A stretch of DNA of 64,000 nt from Cladobotryum mycophilum (GCA_036429605.1 JAVFKD010000004.1:2914001-2978000), one strand, 5' to 3'. Shown: positions 22,580-34,615, counted from the first letter of the stretch. Numbers and translations: made by a program. Notes: generated from the letters alone by a model not told the origin.

Positions 22580-24457
22580 ATGTCGTCACCAGCGCCACCT
22601 CAACCTGTCGAGGCGACAGAGGAAAACCAGACCGAGGGTTCCAAGCTAAAGACATTTATCGGCATTCTAAGGAGGTAGGAGTTCCTCCCCCCCCCTTTTT
22701 TTTCTTTTCTTTCTCTCCTTCTCCCTAGAAAATACAAAGAGCGGCATCGTAAGGCTTGCGTCTTCAAATAGTGCATGGATGTTTCCGATCCGTGTACAAA
22801 TCGGCGGTAAGGCTCTCACAGTGGGGCTTCAACCGCCAGAGGACTTACGACGACCACCACGGGTCTACAGAAATAATAACTGCCATCTACCAACTACACC
22901 GAAACAATAAACTTTGGGCTAACAAAATCACTTTTGGGATTCCAGATTCATTGGCGTCTCCGACCTTGCGTCCGTCCGATTCTCGCTGCCCTCCCAGCTC
23001 CTCGAGCCCACGCCTAACCTCGAGTACTGGACCTACCTCGATGCCCCCAACGCCTTCGTCGCCATCGGCACCTCGGACGAGCCCCTCGATCGGATGCTCG
23101 AGGTCGTACGCTTCTGGCTAACCAAGGATCTAAAATATGCAAAGGGAAAACCTTGCAAGCCCTACAACTCTTGCCTTGGCGAGTTCTTCAGAGTGAGACC
23201 CCGCCACGATAATTGCCGATGAGGGGCAAAAAATAGAAAACCAACCCCCCAAGTTTTCTTCTTCTTCTTCTTGGGGAGGGAGGTGGGATACAGAGAGACT
23301 GGGTATAGCTAACTCTTGGCCTTCCACGTAGTGTAACTGGGAAACGGAGGATAATGCTCCGAGGATAAGCACTGCCGAGCTCCAGATTCCTGGCTCCAGT
23401 GCCAGCTCCGTCAAGGGCGCGGCTGCAAACTTGAAGGCCGCTGCTAAGAGCGACAAGAGCTCTTCGTCCGTGTCACTTACGGTTCCTCAGCATGGCACTC
23501 CCGTGACTGAGGATGCCCCGCGGGTCCGCATCTCCTATCTTACCGAGCAGACGTCTCACCACCCCCCGTCAGTGCCTTCCACATCACTTGCCCGGAAAAG
23601 GGCCTTTCGGCTCGAGGCTTCGACCAGATCACCGCCAAGTTCACAGGCACCTCGGTCAAGGTGTTGCCTGGTGAACACAACATGGGAATCTTCATCACCC
23701 TTGAAAAGCGAGAGGGCGAGACCTATCAGCTGACACACCCGGCCGCCCATCTTGGAGGGATCCTGAGGGGTAGCTTGAGCGTCTCCGTCAGCGAGATGGC
23801 CTACATCACTTGCCCACAGACAAAGATCAAGGTCATCTTGCACTACGTCGAGGAGGGCTGGCTGGGTAGGACCACCAATAAGATTGATGGTGTCATCTTC
23901 AAGTATGACCCAGAGAACGACACCAAGACTCGCGTTCAGGATGTCCCTGAAGAGGATATCCTGGCGAGACTGTATGGTCCATGGAGGGAAAAGGTTGCTT
24001 TCACTCTTGGTTCTAAGCCAGTAGTACGTTGCATCTCTCTCTCTCACTTGTCTTTTTTTCTTTTTTTTTTTTTGGGTACCCATCACGCTAACATTAAACA
24101 GAAAACTGTTCCTGTTGAAGAGCAGCATGTCATCATCGACATTGTTCCCCTTAATGTCGCCCCCAAGGTTCTACCCCTGAAGAGCAGATGCTCCCCAACG
24201 AGTCGCTCCGTCTATGGTCAGGCGTCACCAAGGCTATTCTCTCCAAGCAGTACTCCAAGGCGACCGAGGTCAAGGTTGAGCTCGAGGAGAATCAGCGCGA
24301 AAAGGCCCGCCAGCGCGAGAAGAACAATGAGGTTTGGAAACCCGTCTTCTTCGAGCACGTTGTCGGCAATGGTGGCAAGCCTGACTTGACCGAAAAGGGT
24401 AGGGAAGTCCTCGAGCGGGCTCAAAAGGGTGAGTGGGACATTGAGGGCGTATTGTAA
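22580..24457 (+). CDS. Oxysterol-binding protein (Osh/KES1-like), two frame breaks at C runs
   Basis: A lipid-transfer protein of the ORP/Osh family, about 463 residues when read through two frame breaks. The exons are 22580-22674, 22946-23192, 23332-24023 and 24102-24457; introns are 271, 139 and 78 bases. It has the short form with no PH domain or ankyrin repeats, as in Osh4/KES1. The family signature EQTSHHPP lies at about residue 186, and LTHPAAHLGGILRG and KIKVILHYVEEGWLG follow. At 23562-23567 a run of six C breaks the frame right after EQTSHHPP; one more C restores VSAFHITCPEKG. At 24174-24177 four C break the frame between APKVLP and EEQMLPNESLRLW; again one more C restores it. These proteins move sterols or PI4P between membranes; the ligand here is not determined. 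Confidence 0.88.
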
Positions 24458-25284
24458 AGGGGGTAGTTAGACAAGCATTCACCTTTTTTTTTGGTTGTTT
24501 TTTTCATGGCGGGCTGTTTTTCATGGTGGGGGAGGGGTAAATGGGTAAGGGTTTACGAGGTTTATTTTATCAAAACCTCGCTTGACTTGACGATATACAC
24601 TATACGGACAACTGCACATGCATAGATTGTGTTCGGACACATACCTGCGTTTTTTTTATCTTTCTTTCTTTTTTCTTTCTTTTTTTGGGGGGGATAGATT
24701 TCTTTGTTGACTGATCATTGACGATTCACAAACTGCTGGGGTTTCCTAGCTCGTCCGTTCGTTTTGATTGGAGTTGAGGGAGTTTTGTTAAGAATGGGGG
24801 TGAGGGGGGTGAGGGGGGTGAGGGATGAAATATCTTGCATTCTTTTTCTCTCTATAACTCATATATCACAAATAGTATTCACACAACTCATCAAGGTGTA
24901 TTTGATGGATGAAGATTTGTTGATGGATGAAAGAGTGGAGGATGAAAGACTAGGTAGTAAGTAGTAGAGCAAATGGTTTCTATTTTCATGACAAGATGAA
25001 ATTGGCATATCATTAACATAATGAGAGATAGAGGAGGAGGAGGAGGGGGATGGTGAATGATGAGGTTGATCAAGTTCATTAACGAGGATTTAGTTCGCTA
25101 GTATCTCTTTTTTTACACGAAGCCCTAGGCCACTTTATTGTACAAATTCATGAGTGAAGACATTTCCCTTTTTTTGTTATCCCATTCCAGATGGCCCAGC
25201 TTCCCCGGTTACCAGTCATTACGTTTTTGTCGCTTTTTTCATTCCCTTGTTTCTTTTCTTTTTCTTTTTCTGATATCAAACAGC
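24458..25284. other. Tail-to-tail intergenic region
   Basis: This lies between the stop codons of the oxysterol-binding gene (+) and the MAM33 gene (-). It carries T-rich and G-rich runs, a short GAGGGGGGT repeat near 24801-24823 and a GAG repeat near 25037-25049. I see no gene. Confidence 0.65.
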
Positions 25285-26282
25285 TTAAGCGTCGACAAAT
25301 GTCTTGACATTGTTCAACCACCGGAGATACTCCCTCTGCTCCTTGACGTCGACAAAGTCCGGGACGAAGATGGCCATGGCCTGGTTGATGCCCCGCTCCT
25401 CGAGGAACCTCTCCATCAGGACCTGCAGGTCGTCGTCCAGGCTGCCAAAGGGGGACCGGGGTAGACGTCGGCGCGCTTCTGGGCGGCATCGGGGGAGTCG
25501 ATGCGTGCGACCTTGGCGTCCTCGTAGAAGAAGAGGTTCTCCACGACGATGGCGCCGTCCTGGGCCGTGGCGTCGATGTTGAGGGCGCCGGCCGTCTTGC
25601 CGGGCTTTTCGATGACGATGGAGAGGTTGATGGGGGCGGCGGGCTCCTCGTCAAGGTCCTCTTCTAGGTCCTCTGCGTCTTCCTGCTGCTTGGAGGAGGG
25701 TTTAGATTCGTCCTGAAGTTCTTCGTCTTCGAGGGCGGCGTCCTCGCTGTAGGGGTCGTAGTTTGTGATGTCGGCGATGGAGAAGCTAACGGTGATTCTA
25801 TATAAAACTTGTAAGTCGAGAACTTTTTCTACTTCTTTTTTCTTCTTCTTTTTTTTTTTTTTTTGGGGGGGGGGAAATGTGTAGGTAATAAGGTAGGGCA
25901 GGGGGACTGACTTCTCTTCGCCAAAGGAGCGGGTAAGCTTGACAACCTCCTGGCCAGGCGTATCAATCAGCTCAAAGGGAGTGTTCTCGAGGAAGTCCTT
26001 GATGCTAGCGGGCTGCTGCTCATTGGCCTTGATGTCCTCCTCGATCTGGATCTCGCTCTCCAGCTTAGCCGAGAGCTCATCATCGAGCTCGCTCTCCGTA
26101 GCAGCGGCCGCACGACGAGCAACGCTGGTTGTAGAAAAGGCAGCGGCGGTGGATGATCGCAAGGCACTGATGGTGGAAGACTTGACGAATGCGCTAGGAC
26201 GGGCGGATTGGCGCAGGGAAGCACTCGCCACGCGGGTCAGAGTCCGTGGCGCCGATCGCGCGAGGGTTCTGATGGAGAGCAT
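25285..26282 (-). CDS. MAM33: Mitochondrial acidic matrix protein p32/MAM33 family, frame break at a C run
   Basis: Two exons, 26282-25912 and 25797-25285, with a 114-base intron, give about 294 residues after correcting one frame break. The first 50 residues are Arg/Ser/Ala-rich with no acidic residues (MLSIRTLARSAPRTLTRVAS), a typical mitochondrial presequence. The p32 fold follows: ESEIQIEEDIK, KDFLENTPFELIDTPGQ, VKLTRSFGEEKITVSFSIAD, an acidic loop, then VENLFFYEDAKVA. In the coding strand a run of five C after VYPG (plus-strand G run 25450-25454) breaks the frame; one more base restores FGSLDDDLQVLMERFLEERG and an end in FVDA. p32 proteins form doughnut-shaped acidic trimers in the mitochondrial matrix and support respiration and mitochondrial translation. 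Confidence 0.88.
25849..25874 (-). repeat. Adjacent C and A homopolymers inside the MAM33 intron
   Basis: On the coding strand the intron contains ten C followed by sixteen A. It lies within 25798-25911 and does not affect the protein, but is a likely site of sequencing error. Confidence 0.9.
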
Positions 26283-27119
26283 ATCTGAGGGAATCTTGTG
26301 TGTAAGTGTGGGGGGGGAGTGGGAATTAGGATAGTATTGTGAGTGGATGATGTCGTTTACAAAAAAACGTATCGCAAAGAGAGGCAAAAGCTTCCTCCCA
26401 CCATTATAAAAATTTCAATGGTTTGCACGCCAAAACGTGGGGCAATCTTTCAGTGGATACCCATTACACGTGACTAAGCCAAACGGGGTACTCATCCAAA
26501 CGGCGACTTTTACATGTTGCTTTTAATTATTAATTAATTATGATGTAAATGATTTTTGTTCATTTATTTCTTTTTTTCTTCTTCTTTTCTTTCTATCTAG
26601 GGAATACGTAAACATGTGTAGGTTGTGTGAGAAGAGTGGGTATCGGGACGTTTTGAACCCGCCAACGTTGACGGGCTGATCATGTCAACGATCAGCTTCG
26701 TTAACGGCCATTCCACACCACGCAAGTACCCGCAAGGTAGCTAAGATTTGGGTATTCCGCCCTCCGTCAGACGCGTGTCGATGATAATTCCATCAATGTA
26801 GGGCCGATGAATGTCGGGAATCGATGATGTCCACAATGCTCATCAGAACGCTCCCGAACGGCCATTCAGCAACCCTTATCACCCAACCAGAGTGGTTATA
26901 ACATGGTGGTTCATAGTCCCGAGAAGGCCAAACCCAATACCCACCAATGTCCAATAACGGCGTCGGCTCCCATCAGTTCCGGTTCAGTGTGGCTTTTCTA
27001 AACGTCTAGATCAAATATCTCTCGGGGGGAATCGGGTCGTAACGGCGAGGGTGATGTCATTCACTCCTCATTCAAACAAAAGGAAGTTAAACAATCATCA
27101 AGCTCAAATATCCCCCATC
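26283..27119. other. MAM33 upstream region
   Basis: This lies between the MAM33 start and the TMA16 stop, both on the minus strand. It has a homopolymer-rich AT stretch near 26515-26600 and several copies of ATCAG/CTGAT-type words near 26680-26700. I see no gene. Confidence 0.6.
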
Positions 27120-27834
27120 TCAATTTAAGCCTTTGGCCGGCAGCTCTGCTTTTCGGAGATTGCCAGCAGCCGATACCTTGATCCATGGAATGGTAGCGAG
27201 GTAGCTCCATTCGCCTTCCCACCCATTCAACAGCCTGATGCTGTCTTCTGACGTGATATCTGGGAGCACTGAATACATGTCAGTGAAGGGAACTCATGGC
27301 GCTTTATGAATAGATAGAGGATGGACCTACAGAAGCCCTGCTTGTATTCGTCCTCGAGCGCAGCAATTTTCAATTTGAGGAGATCTTCCCTGACACTGGG
27401 GGGTCGCCCAGAACGACGAGTCTTTTTGACTTCGTCATATTCCTCATCATATTGATGTACAAATCTTTATGCATTGTTAATAATGTGCTGTAAGAGGTGA
27501 GAAGGGCTGGGGTCAGTACTCACCCGTAGATGAGCGCCTGAACAGCAGTAATGTCCAGTGCAACGAGGTCCTTGTCACGAACGCCTTGCTGGAAATAGGC
27601 TACACGATCAGCTAGAAATAACGGTTAGACAATGTTGCATAAGAGAGGATAAAAAATCATACCAATAGGTTGCTCCCTTTTGCCCCGGGCAGAGGCGAGT
27701 TTCTCAAGTCGCTGGTCTCTTATACCAGCTTTGTGCAGTCTCATGGCATTCCTGGACTTCTCATGCAGTGCGTTGACATCGCCGCCTCGCTTCTTGGCGA
27801 TCTGCTTTCTGGTCTTTTGTAATGTTGTAGGCAT
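27120..27834 (-). CDS. TMA16: Translation machinery-associated protein 16 (TMA16)
   Basis: Four exons (27834-27663, 27611-27524, 27464-27331, 27268-27120) join in phase to give 180 residues, the normal TMA16 length. Introns are 51, 59 and 62 bases. The N-terminus MPTTLQKTRKQIAKKRGGDV, then NALHEKSRNAMRLHKAGIRD, QRLEKLASARGKREQPI and DRVAYFQQGV, follow the family pattern. The C-terminal half contains RLLNGWEGEWSYLATIPWIK. TMA16 is a small basic nuclear protein associated with 60S ribosome precursors in yeast. It is divergently arranged with EXO1, 1.35 kb away. All splice sites were read from the sequence and each keeps frame; no base errors are needed. Confidence 0.92.
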
Positions 27835-29188
27835 TTTGAGATGATGTTCTTTATCCTTCAGAAAGCCTCAAAGGTCATGTGCTTTTGTGAATGTTTTGTA
27901 TGTCGACTTTTTTTCTTTCTTTCTGCTTCACAACTTTCTTTGCATGAGGATTTTTTGACAGGCCGACCAGGGTGTGTCTTAGTACTGTTGCCGTTTTAGG
28001 AAAAGGCTTCGACTTGTAAGCGCCGTAGGCAAGTAGGCGGTATATCGGCTATTCCCCGGATAATGACCCTGTCTCATCTCATCCCATCCCAAGGAGTGCC
28101 CATGTTGCAGAGATGAACAAGGGGGCCATGACTGGGGGTGATGTGGAATGCAGAATAAAGATAAAGATATTCGCAAAGATGGAGTCAGTCATGAGAGACA
28201 AATAAAGGGAGCTGTGAGTTTAATTGTTTGCATTTGGTGAGCTATGATGTGCACCTCATAAACAGACAGCCATTGGTTGTTTATAAGAGGGAGTTCAATC
28301 TGTACCTGCAGCTGTATCCGCTCCACGCCTTATCCGCTGCTTCAGGTGATGGATGCCCCATGCAGACAGGGCTGCTGGTCTGCTGGTCTGCTTCCACGAC
28401 AACGATGCATGGATACCGTTTTATCCTTTTTCTTGACGAGACACACCATCAGCCTTTCTTTTTCTTTTTCCTGTACTTGTATGAATGAATGAATTCACGG
28501 CGGGGTTGTCGCTTATTGTCAGTTGTCAAGGGCAACATTACGAATGTGATCATTTTACAGAGTGCTGAGTACTGAGTACATGCTATAGGAGCCTTGGAAG
28601 CCTATTCCGCGCCAAGCTACCTACTAAGTGTCTACCATAAGACGCGCTGTAGTCCACAGTCCGTAGTCTGTACTTGTAGTTTAGACTCTAGCCTCTAAAC
28701 GTGGAGCCGCCCATTAAAATCGAATCTCGCGTCCTGACACTGCCCTGCCTTGCCTGCCATCAAAGACAGAGAAAGACTCCACTGTCTGTCAACCGCCCAA
28801 ATATCATCCGACGATGCAACTGCCTTGGACCTTGAATCCCTAAAATCCCTCCCCAGCCAGTCTTCATCACCTTTATTGCTAGATGCTACTTGAGCCCTGA
28901 AGCGAGGCTGTCGCGATACGAACTTCGACCGTGCCCACTCTCGCTTTGTTTACTTTCACGATCGACCAGGACAATATCAAGTTCGACACCACCTCTCGTG
29001 TTCTCCCCCCGCCTTAGACGAGCTTTGTCTACACCGTGTGCTTTGCAATAAATCGCGTCTACAAGATCTGTCCGAATCGTATGGCAGTTGTGCTTCTTTG
29101 AACGGTCGTGGGTGGAGGAGCTGGCCAATCATCCGAGGCCCAAGATTTCCATCTCTTCACCCTCTGCCCTCTCTGATAGGGCTACAAG
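27835..29188. other. Divergent promoter region between TMA16 and EXO1
   Basis: The two start codons face away from each other across 1.35 kb. The region has a CAGAC/CTGCTGGTCTG-like stretch near 28345-28395 and a dense set of TACCTACTAAG/AGTACTGAGTAC words near 28560-28640. I see no ORF of interest and no RNA gene. Confidence 0.6.
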
Positions 29189-31589
29189 ATGGGTGTATCA
29201 GGTTAGAAGAAGAGGGCCCTACCTGTAATCTCATCCCACAATACTGACATCTCCAAAGGTCTCTTGCCGCTTCTCAAGTCTATTCAGCGGCCAACCGAGC
29301 TTAAGAAATACAGCGGAGAAATACTCGCTGTCGACGGATATGGCTGGCTACATCGTGCAGCCTACTCCTGTGCTGTGGAGCTAGGTCAAGGCAAACCAAC
29401 TACCAAGTAAGACAACCGGCTGAACCACAGTCCCCCAGTGATACTAACCATGTTCCCCAAGGTTTGTCAATGCGGCTCTTCATCGAGTCAGGATGCTTCG
29501 GCACTTTGGTGTCACACCGTACATGGTATTTGATGGTGATTACCTCCCGAGTAAAGCCGCCACGGAAGCGTCTCGTGCCCACAAAAGAGAAGAGAAATTG
29601 AAGCTCGCCAACGAGTTGATGAAGGCCGGAAAACCTTCGCAAGCTGCCCAGGAGTTCCAAAAGTGCATCGATATTACCCCCGAGATGGCATCAGCTCTCA
29701 TCCAGCAACTCAAGAAGATGGATATTCCCTATGTGGTCGCGCCGTACGAAGCCGATGCTCAACTCGTCTACCTCGAACGACACGGTTTTGTCAACGGCAT
29801 CATTTCTGACGACTCGGATCTTTTGGTCTTTGGGGCAAAGAAGCTCCTCACAAAGCTCGATCAGTATGGCAACTGTATGGAGATTAACCGACGAGACTTC
29901 TGTGCCTGCCGTGAAATCTCCCTGACTGGCTGGTCGGATACCGAATTTCGACGAATGGCCATCATGAGCGGTTGTGATTATCTGAATGGCCTTCCTGGCG
30001 TGGGTTTGAAGACGGCATATCGAATGCTTCGAAAGACCAAGTCTCCTGAAAAGATTGTTAAGCTCCTCCAGTTTGACGGGAAGCGTGTGTCGGAAAATTA
30101 CCTGATCCAGTTCTATCAAGCAGAACTCACGTTCCTTCATCAATGGGTATTTTGTCCAAAGAAGAAAGAATTGGTTCATCTTACGGAACTGGATGGCACA
30201 CGAACCGCAGAAGAGATGCCCTTCATTGGGTCATTTGTTGAACCAGAGCTCGCTCAGGCCATTGCGGATGGAGACGTCAACCCTATCACGAAGCAGCGCA
30301 TCACCATGCCTGTCAGCCCTTCTAAGAGAAGGCACTCTCAGATGACGGCAGCAAATATGGCTACTGCTCCTCGCCCCGAGATGAAACCAATCAACTCATA
30401 TTTCAACAGGCATCATAATCGTATCCCCATGGGCGAGATGGATCCAAATTGTTTCTCGGTTGATGTTCAGAGGCTTTCGCAAATTACCGCAGGAGGCTTG
30501 GTCCCACGTGTGTTCCCGCTTCCGAGACCATACGTAGATGGCTCACAACCGTCATCCACGGGCACCAATAGCCGACGAACAACACCAGCCACTTCACGAA
30601 CATCTCCCCGACTCAACCGCCGACGAACTGAGCCCATCTCCAACATGCTCTCCGAGGTGGCAGGCAGTCCTCCCAAATCACCATCACCCAAGGCCTCTAA
30701 CCCTACCACCCCAGCTAAGCTTGCACCTCAGCCTGAACAAAGACCAACAAAGAAGGCGCGTCTTTGTGAAGAAACAGGCGAGACAGAAGAGTCACCAAAA
30801 AGCAGCAAATTCTTTCCCGTCAGCCGACCCGTTGGAGGCCCGAGGAGGACCAAGAGTGATGTCTATCTGCTGGACGATTCACTTGATGAGGCACTCCTGA
30901 GCCTACCTGATATTGATGGTTGGGCGCTCAAAGCCAAGCCAAAGAGACAGATTTCCATCTTTGAGGAGATGAAACGGGGTGTCGAGCTAAGCCAGGAACC
31001 TACTACAACTCAGGAAGACGCCAGCCAGCTTGATACACAGGAAACTGAAGCTACCTCGCCTTGTCCTAGTCAGCATGAGGAGAGTGAAGATGTTTTCGTG
31101 ACTTCTTTTGCAGACACTTCGATGCTACCTCCTGAATTGCCCGCCCCCAGACCAGAAATTGCAGTGACACCTCCTCGACCAAGTATTCGATCCTTCTCAT
31201 ATAACTCTACAAACGCAGCTACGCCATCCACGGCAGCATCTCGCGTTTCTTCCGTCTTTAGTGCCGCATCTACGCCAGCCACTGGAATGACCGCCCCGTC
31301 AACTGCCCGGACACGGCCAACACCCCTCCAACGCCTTGGGGCCAGGGCGATGGGTGCCACCATGTCACCAAAGATGTTGCCCAAGGCACGCAAGAGTATG
31401 GACAAGAGCTTCTTTGCTGGAGGCAATTTGAATCCAGCTTTTGTTCCCCTTCCCAAGGTAGACCTCGATGAAGTGGAGGCATTGCACCGCGGGAGCGAAG
31501 ATCAAATCATTCCCGATAGTGACGATGAGGATGATGATGTCCAGCTCCCCACCAAGAAGCTCAACCTCTCCCGCTTTGTCTTTGCTTGA
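29189..31589 (+). CDS. EXO1: Exonuclease 1 (FEN1/XPG-family 5'-3' nuclease)
   Basis: Three exons, 29189-29201, 29259-29406 and 29462-31589, give 762 residues. The first exon is only 13 bases, and its donor (GTTAGA) is not ideal, but the splice yields the invariant MGVSGLLPLLKS start. Nuclease motifs follow in order: AVDGYGWLHR with Asp30, YMVFDGDYLPSKAATEASR, VVAPYEADAQLVYL, IISDDSDLLVFG, MAIMSGCDYLNGLPGVGLKT. The second half is Ser/Pro/Thr-rich and disordered, with a PCNA-box-like QISIFEEM at about residue 550 that I flag only as possible. EXO1 acts in mismatch repair, resection of double-strand breaks and Okazaki-fragment processing. There are no frame breaks. Confidence 0.95.
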
Positions 31590-32884
31590 GAAGAGAGAGA
31601 GAGAAAGGAACAGTGACCCGTTGACCTTTGTGGAAGGACCTTACGCTGGGTGTAAAAAGCCCTCTCACCAAGTTCATGTGTTATGATACAGCATTTACAG
31701 GCGTTCACTTCCAGCATTTTACCACTACTGTGTTACTCTTTTTTTTTCCAAAGGGAATACAAAGGGGGCTTTTTTTTTATTGTGGTTTTTTTTTTAAAGT
31801 AGCAGGCTTGGTGTTGGTGCACACACACAAAGACACAAACATTGTAGAAAATTGTATGTCGTTAGATAGATAGATGTCCTCTTGTGTTTTTTTTTGTTTT
31901 TTGTTTCTGCTTTTATTCATCTGGACCAAGAGTGTGTGTTTTTTTTTGGGCCGGGAATGTAATAGAAAGGAAACAGAGTTCGATAAACAAGTTGTTTGGT
32001 GAAATCAAGAAAAATAGCCACGACTAATCAAAGGCCGTGTTGGCTGACAACTTGAATCATATATGAACATGTAGGCTTCCGCATGCAATGCTTGTGTGTT
32101 TTATTTAATCTCGGTTGTTTGATTCATACCTTCGTGTCTACCAAATCCCAATATTCTTGCCCACCAATAACAAACTCGACTAAGCTGATGCAAGAAGACA
32201 CAATAAACCCATATTCTCCGTGTCCCCCTGGACGCATGCTATGTAACCGCCAGTGGTTTCCTAATACTATTGTTTTCTATGAGCGAGCGCACCGCGGATA
32301 CACGTCTGTGAGAGCAATAAAAAGAAGAAGAGAAGAACATGACATGAGTGAGTAGAAAGAATACGAGCCCCCCCAACCAGCCAAACAAAACAAAAACAAA
32401 ATGTGCAGAATCCCTCCAGAAACGAAAGAAAAGCCGTGCCAAGTCCCTCCCAACGCCATGTCCGAGTCGTTGAATAAAATATGTGTCATAAAAGAATTTG
32501 ATCTATAGACGGAAAGAATCCAGTGGAACGCATGCGTGTTTGGATTCGGAATTGGCCAACGTTTGCCAGATGCCACCCCTCCACTTGCGAGATAGAAAAT
32601 CGTAGCAAGCCCTTTTCTATACCAAAGGATCCCAAAGTAAAAGAGGACCAGAGACTCTAAGGGTGTTGCTCTTGAGCATCCCAATCAACAAGGTTTCGTA
32701 TAATTTCTGCCAACGTGGGAGGTGGCAAATATGTTACTGGGGGCGCATCTGTGGATAAACCAGGTGAGCCTGTAAGTGACCCCACAAGTGACTCCAGGGA
32801 TGTCCGTACGGATGCCTGTCCAGATACTACAACGTCCTCCAAAGGTCCATACTGATCGCTCTCGGGGGATCCCCCTGTACGAGT
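31590..32884. other. Tail-to-tail intergenic region with a coding-like 3' extension
   Basis: This lies between the stop codons of EXO1 (+) and the Ariadne gene (-). Most of it is T-rich with simple runs (31730-31800, 31890-31950). Bases 32657-32884 form an open frame in phase with the Ariadne stop codon and are described separately. Confidence 0.6.
32657..32874 (-). other. Possible alternative C-terminal exon of the Ariadne gene
   Basis: Downstream of the Ariadne TAG (32885-32887) the same frame is open for 75 codons to a TAG at 32657-32659. An alternative acceptor, CAG ending at 32875, would join in phase with the preceding exon. It would replace the last 21 residues by 71 others, beginning GGSPESDQYGPLED and ending DWDAQEQHP. 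A TACTAAC branch-type sequence (plus 32919-32925) lies inside the main last exon, 44 bases before this acceptor. Two earlier AGs (in CAACAAG and CGCTAG) lie between them. This is a hypothesis from sequence only. Confidence 0.35.
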
Positions 32885-34615
32885 CTAGCGCTTGTTGAGA
32901 GCCAATGTAGATCCCGGTGTTAGTAGCTCTGGGTTAAAGGTCCATTTCCCTAAGAAGGAATCAGTTAGTATCACGCCACGACCAGGGATATTGGGAAACA
33001 GGATCCGTACATACCTTTGGCGAGATTTTCAGCGGTGTCCTCTAGGAGAATGATGCGTCTCTTGTTGCAGTACGACGTCTTGTCCATAATATCAACCTTG
33101 AGCTTTGAGTCAGATAGCTCTATAATAGGTTTCTCAAACATCTCGGAAAGGTTTTCCACTGCCATTTCGAGGTCTTTTTGGTTATCTTCGAAAATCTCGG
33201 TCAAATTGTTTCTGGCCAGGTAGAATGCAAAGGCATATGTCCACTTGAGCGTCTGTCTGCAGGTTTGGAGGGCCTGTGAAGCCGAGTTGAGATACTGAAC
33301 TTCGATCCAGGACATCCCAGAGGATGTCTGAAGCTGCACCATCTTCTTCTCCGTCTTCTGCGCAATATCCCTATCAAGCTTGGCAGATTGCTCGTGGTTG
33401 GCATAACGATTGTAGTAATGGAGGTAGCGCTCCAGGGACGTGCGAGATTTAGTTTGGGCATCTCTAGCCTCTGCGCCGCTCTTCTCCTCATATCTGTTGC
33501 AGTTGTACCAGCTCGTTCCATGCTCCGACCACAAACCCATGCACATCCAGCAGAACTCATACTTGCATTTTCGGCAAGTCATATGGTTACACCCGCCATT
33601 CTTTTCAATGGTCGAGTTGCACTTGGGACATTCCTTGGTGTGGGCGGATATCCAATTTGCCGTCTCGGAGTCATCGGCACACTTCTTCAGCCAACGCTTA
33701 ACCAAGTCACAAGGAGCGGGCTGATGATCTGGGTTGGGGCATCCAAAGCAGAACCTGTAGCCGCATAGGCATTCAACGGTGGGTACAATCTTTTCCAGGT
33801 CCTTCTTCTTGATTCCACATTCGATGGCATTCGGACAGTCCGGAGCAGGGCACCATTTATAGGTATCCTTGTCCTCGACGTATGTACGGTTCAACAGGAC
33901 GTGATAGCGATCTGTCAACTCCGCTGTAACGAGGAGGTCAAGTGATTTCGAGTCAAGAATACGACCGCAGCCATCGGATGGACATTGGATTCTAGCCGAT
34001 TCTCCCTCATCTCGAATCTTCTGGGTCAGGTAATGCCGGTAACAATCGACACAATAACGGTGACCGCACTTCATGGCAAAGGTTTCTAGTCCATCTTCAT
34101 CTTCGCAACAGATGTCACACATGAAGCCGGGAACAACTTGCAACTTTGGCTGGACGGACGAAGTACTGCTTAAGCCGGCCGATTCCAAGACCTTCTCCGG
34201 CCTATCCATGTAATCTTCCAATAGTCTTTCTTTGTTCCAACGAAAGTAACGTAGCATGATGGCGGCATCCTCCTTGCTCATGTCGAGAATCATGTTGACC
34301 TCGTTGATCATGTCATCTTGGTGGCGTTGGACGTCCGACGGCTCGAAGACCTTGTAGGATACGATGTGCGCAGGTTTCTTCTTCTTATCAAGATCCTTTG
34401 TAGACAGTCCGAAGTCGGGATCGGGCTCGTCAAAATCTTCTTCCTCAAAGTCTAGTTAGTGCAAACCGGTATTAGTTATGTCATGGAGCAAAAAACAACA
34501 ACAACAACATGATGAGTAATGTACCTTCGGCGCCGGAAAGCTCGTCTCCGCTGTCTTCCTGCATGAGCTCGTCGTCGCTCGTCATGGCAGACATGTATTC
34601 TTCCTCAGAATCCAT
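32885..34615 (-). CDS. Ariadne-type RBR E3 ubiquitin ligase
   Basis: Three exons (34615-34525, 34451-33015, 32949-32885) give 530 residues; introns are 73 and 65 bases. The N-terminus (MDSEEEYMSAMTSDDELMQ) is acidic, as usual. The RBR core follows: RING1 from CDICCEDEDGLETFAMKCGH, IBR around CLCGYRFCFGCPNPDHQPAPC, and RING2 CPKCNSTIEKNGGCNHMTC. The catalytic cysteine in NGGCNHM is about residue 318. The C-terminal Ariadne domain includes RYLHYYNRYANHEQSAKLD and YAFAFYLARNN. RBR ligases pass ubiquitin through the RING2 cysteine; Ariadne family members work with neddylated cullin-RING ligases. The start at 34615 was chosen over an in-frame ATG 24 bases upstream (MTANSVAM) and one at 34942 because it gives the family's MDS-acidic opening. 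A second C-terminus is possible (see 32657-32874). Confidence 0.92.
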
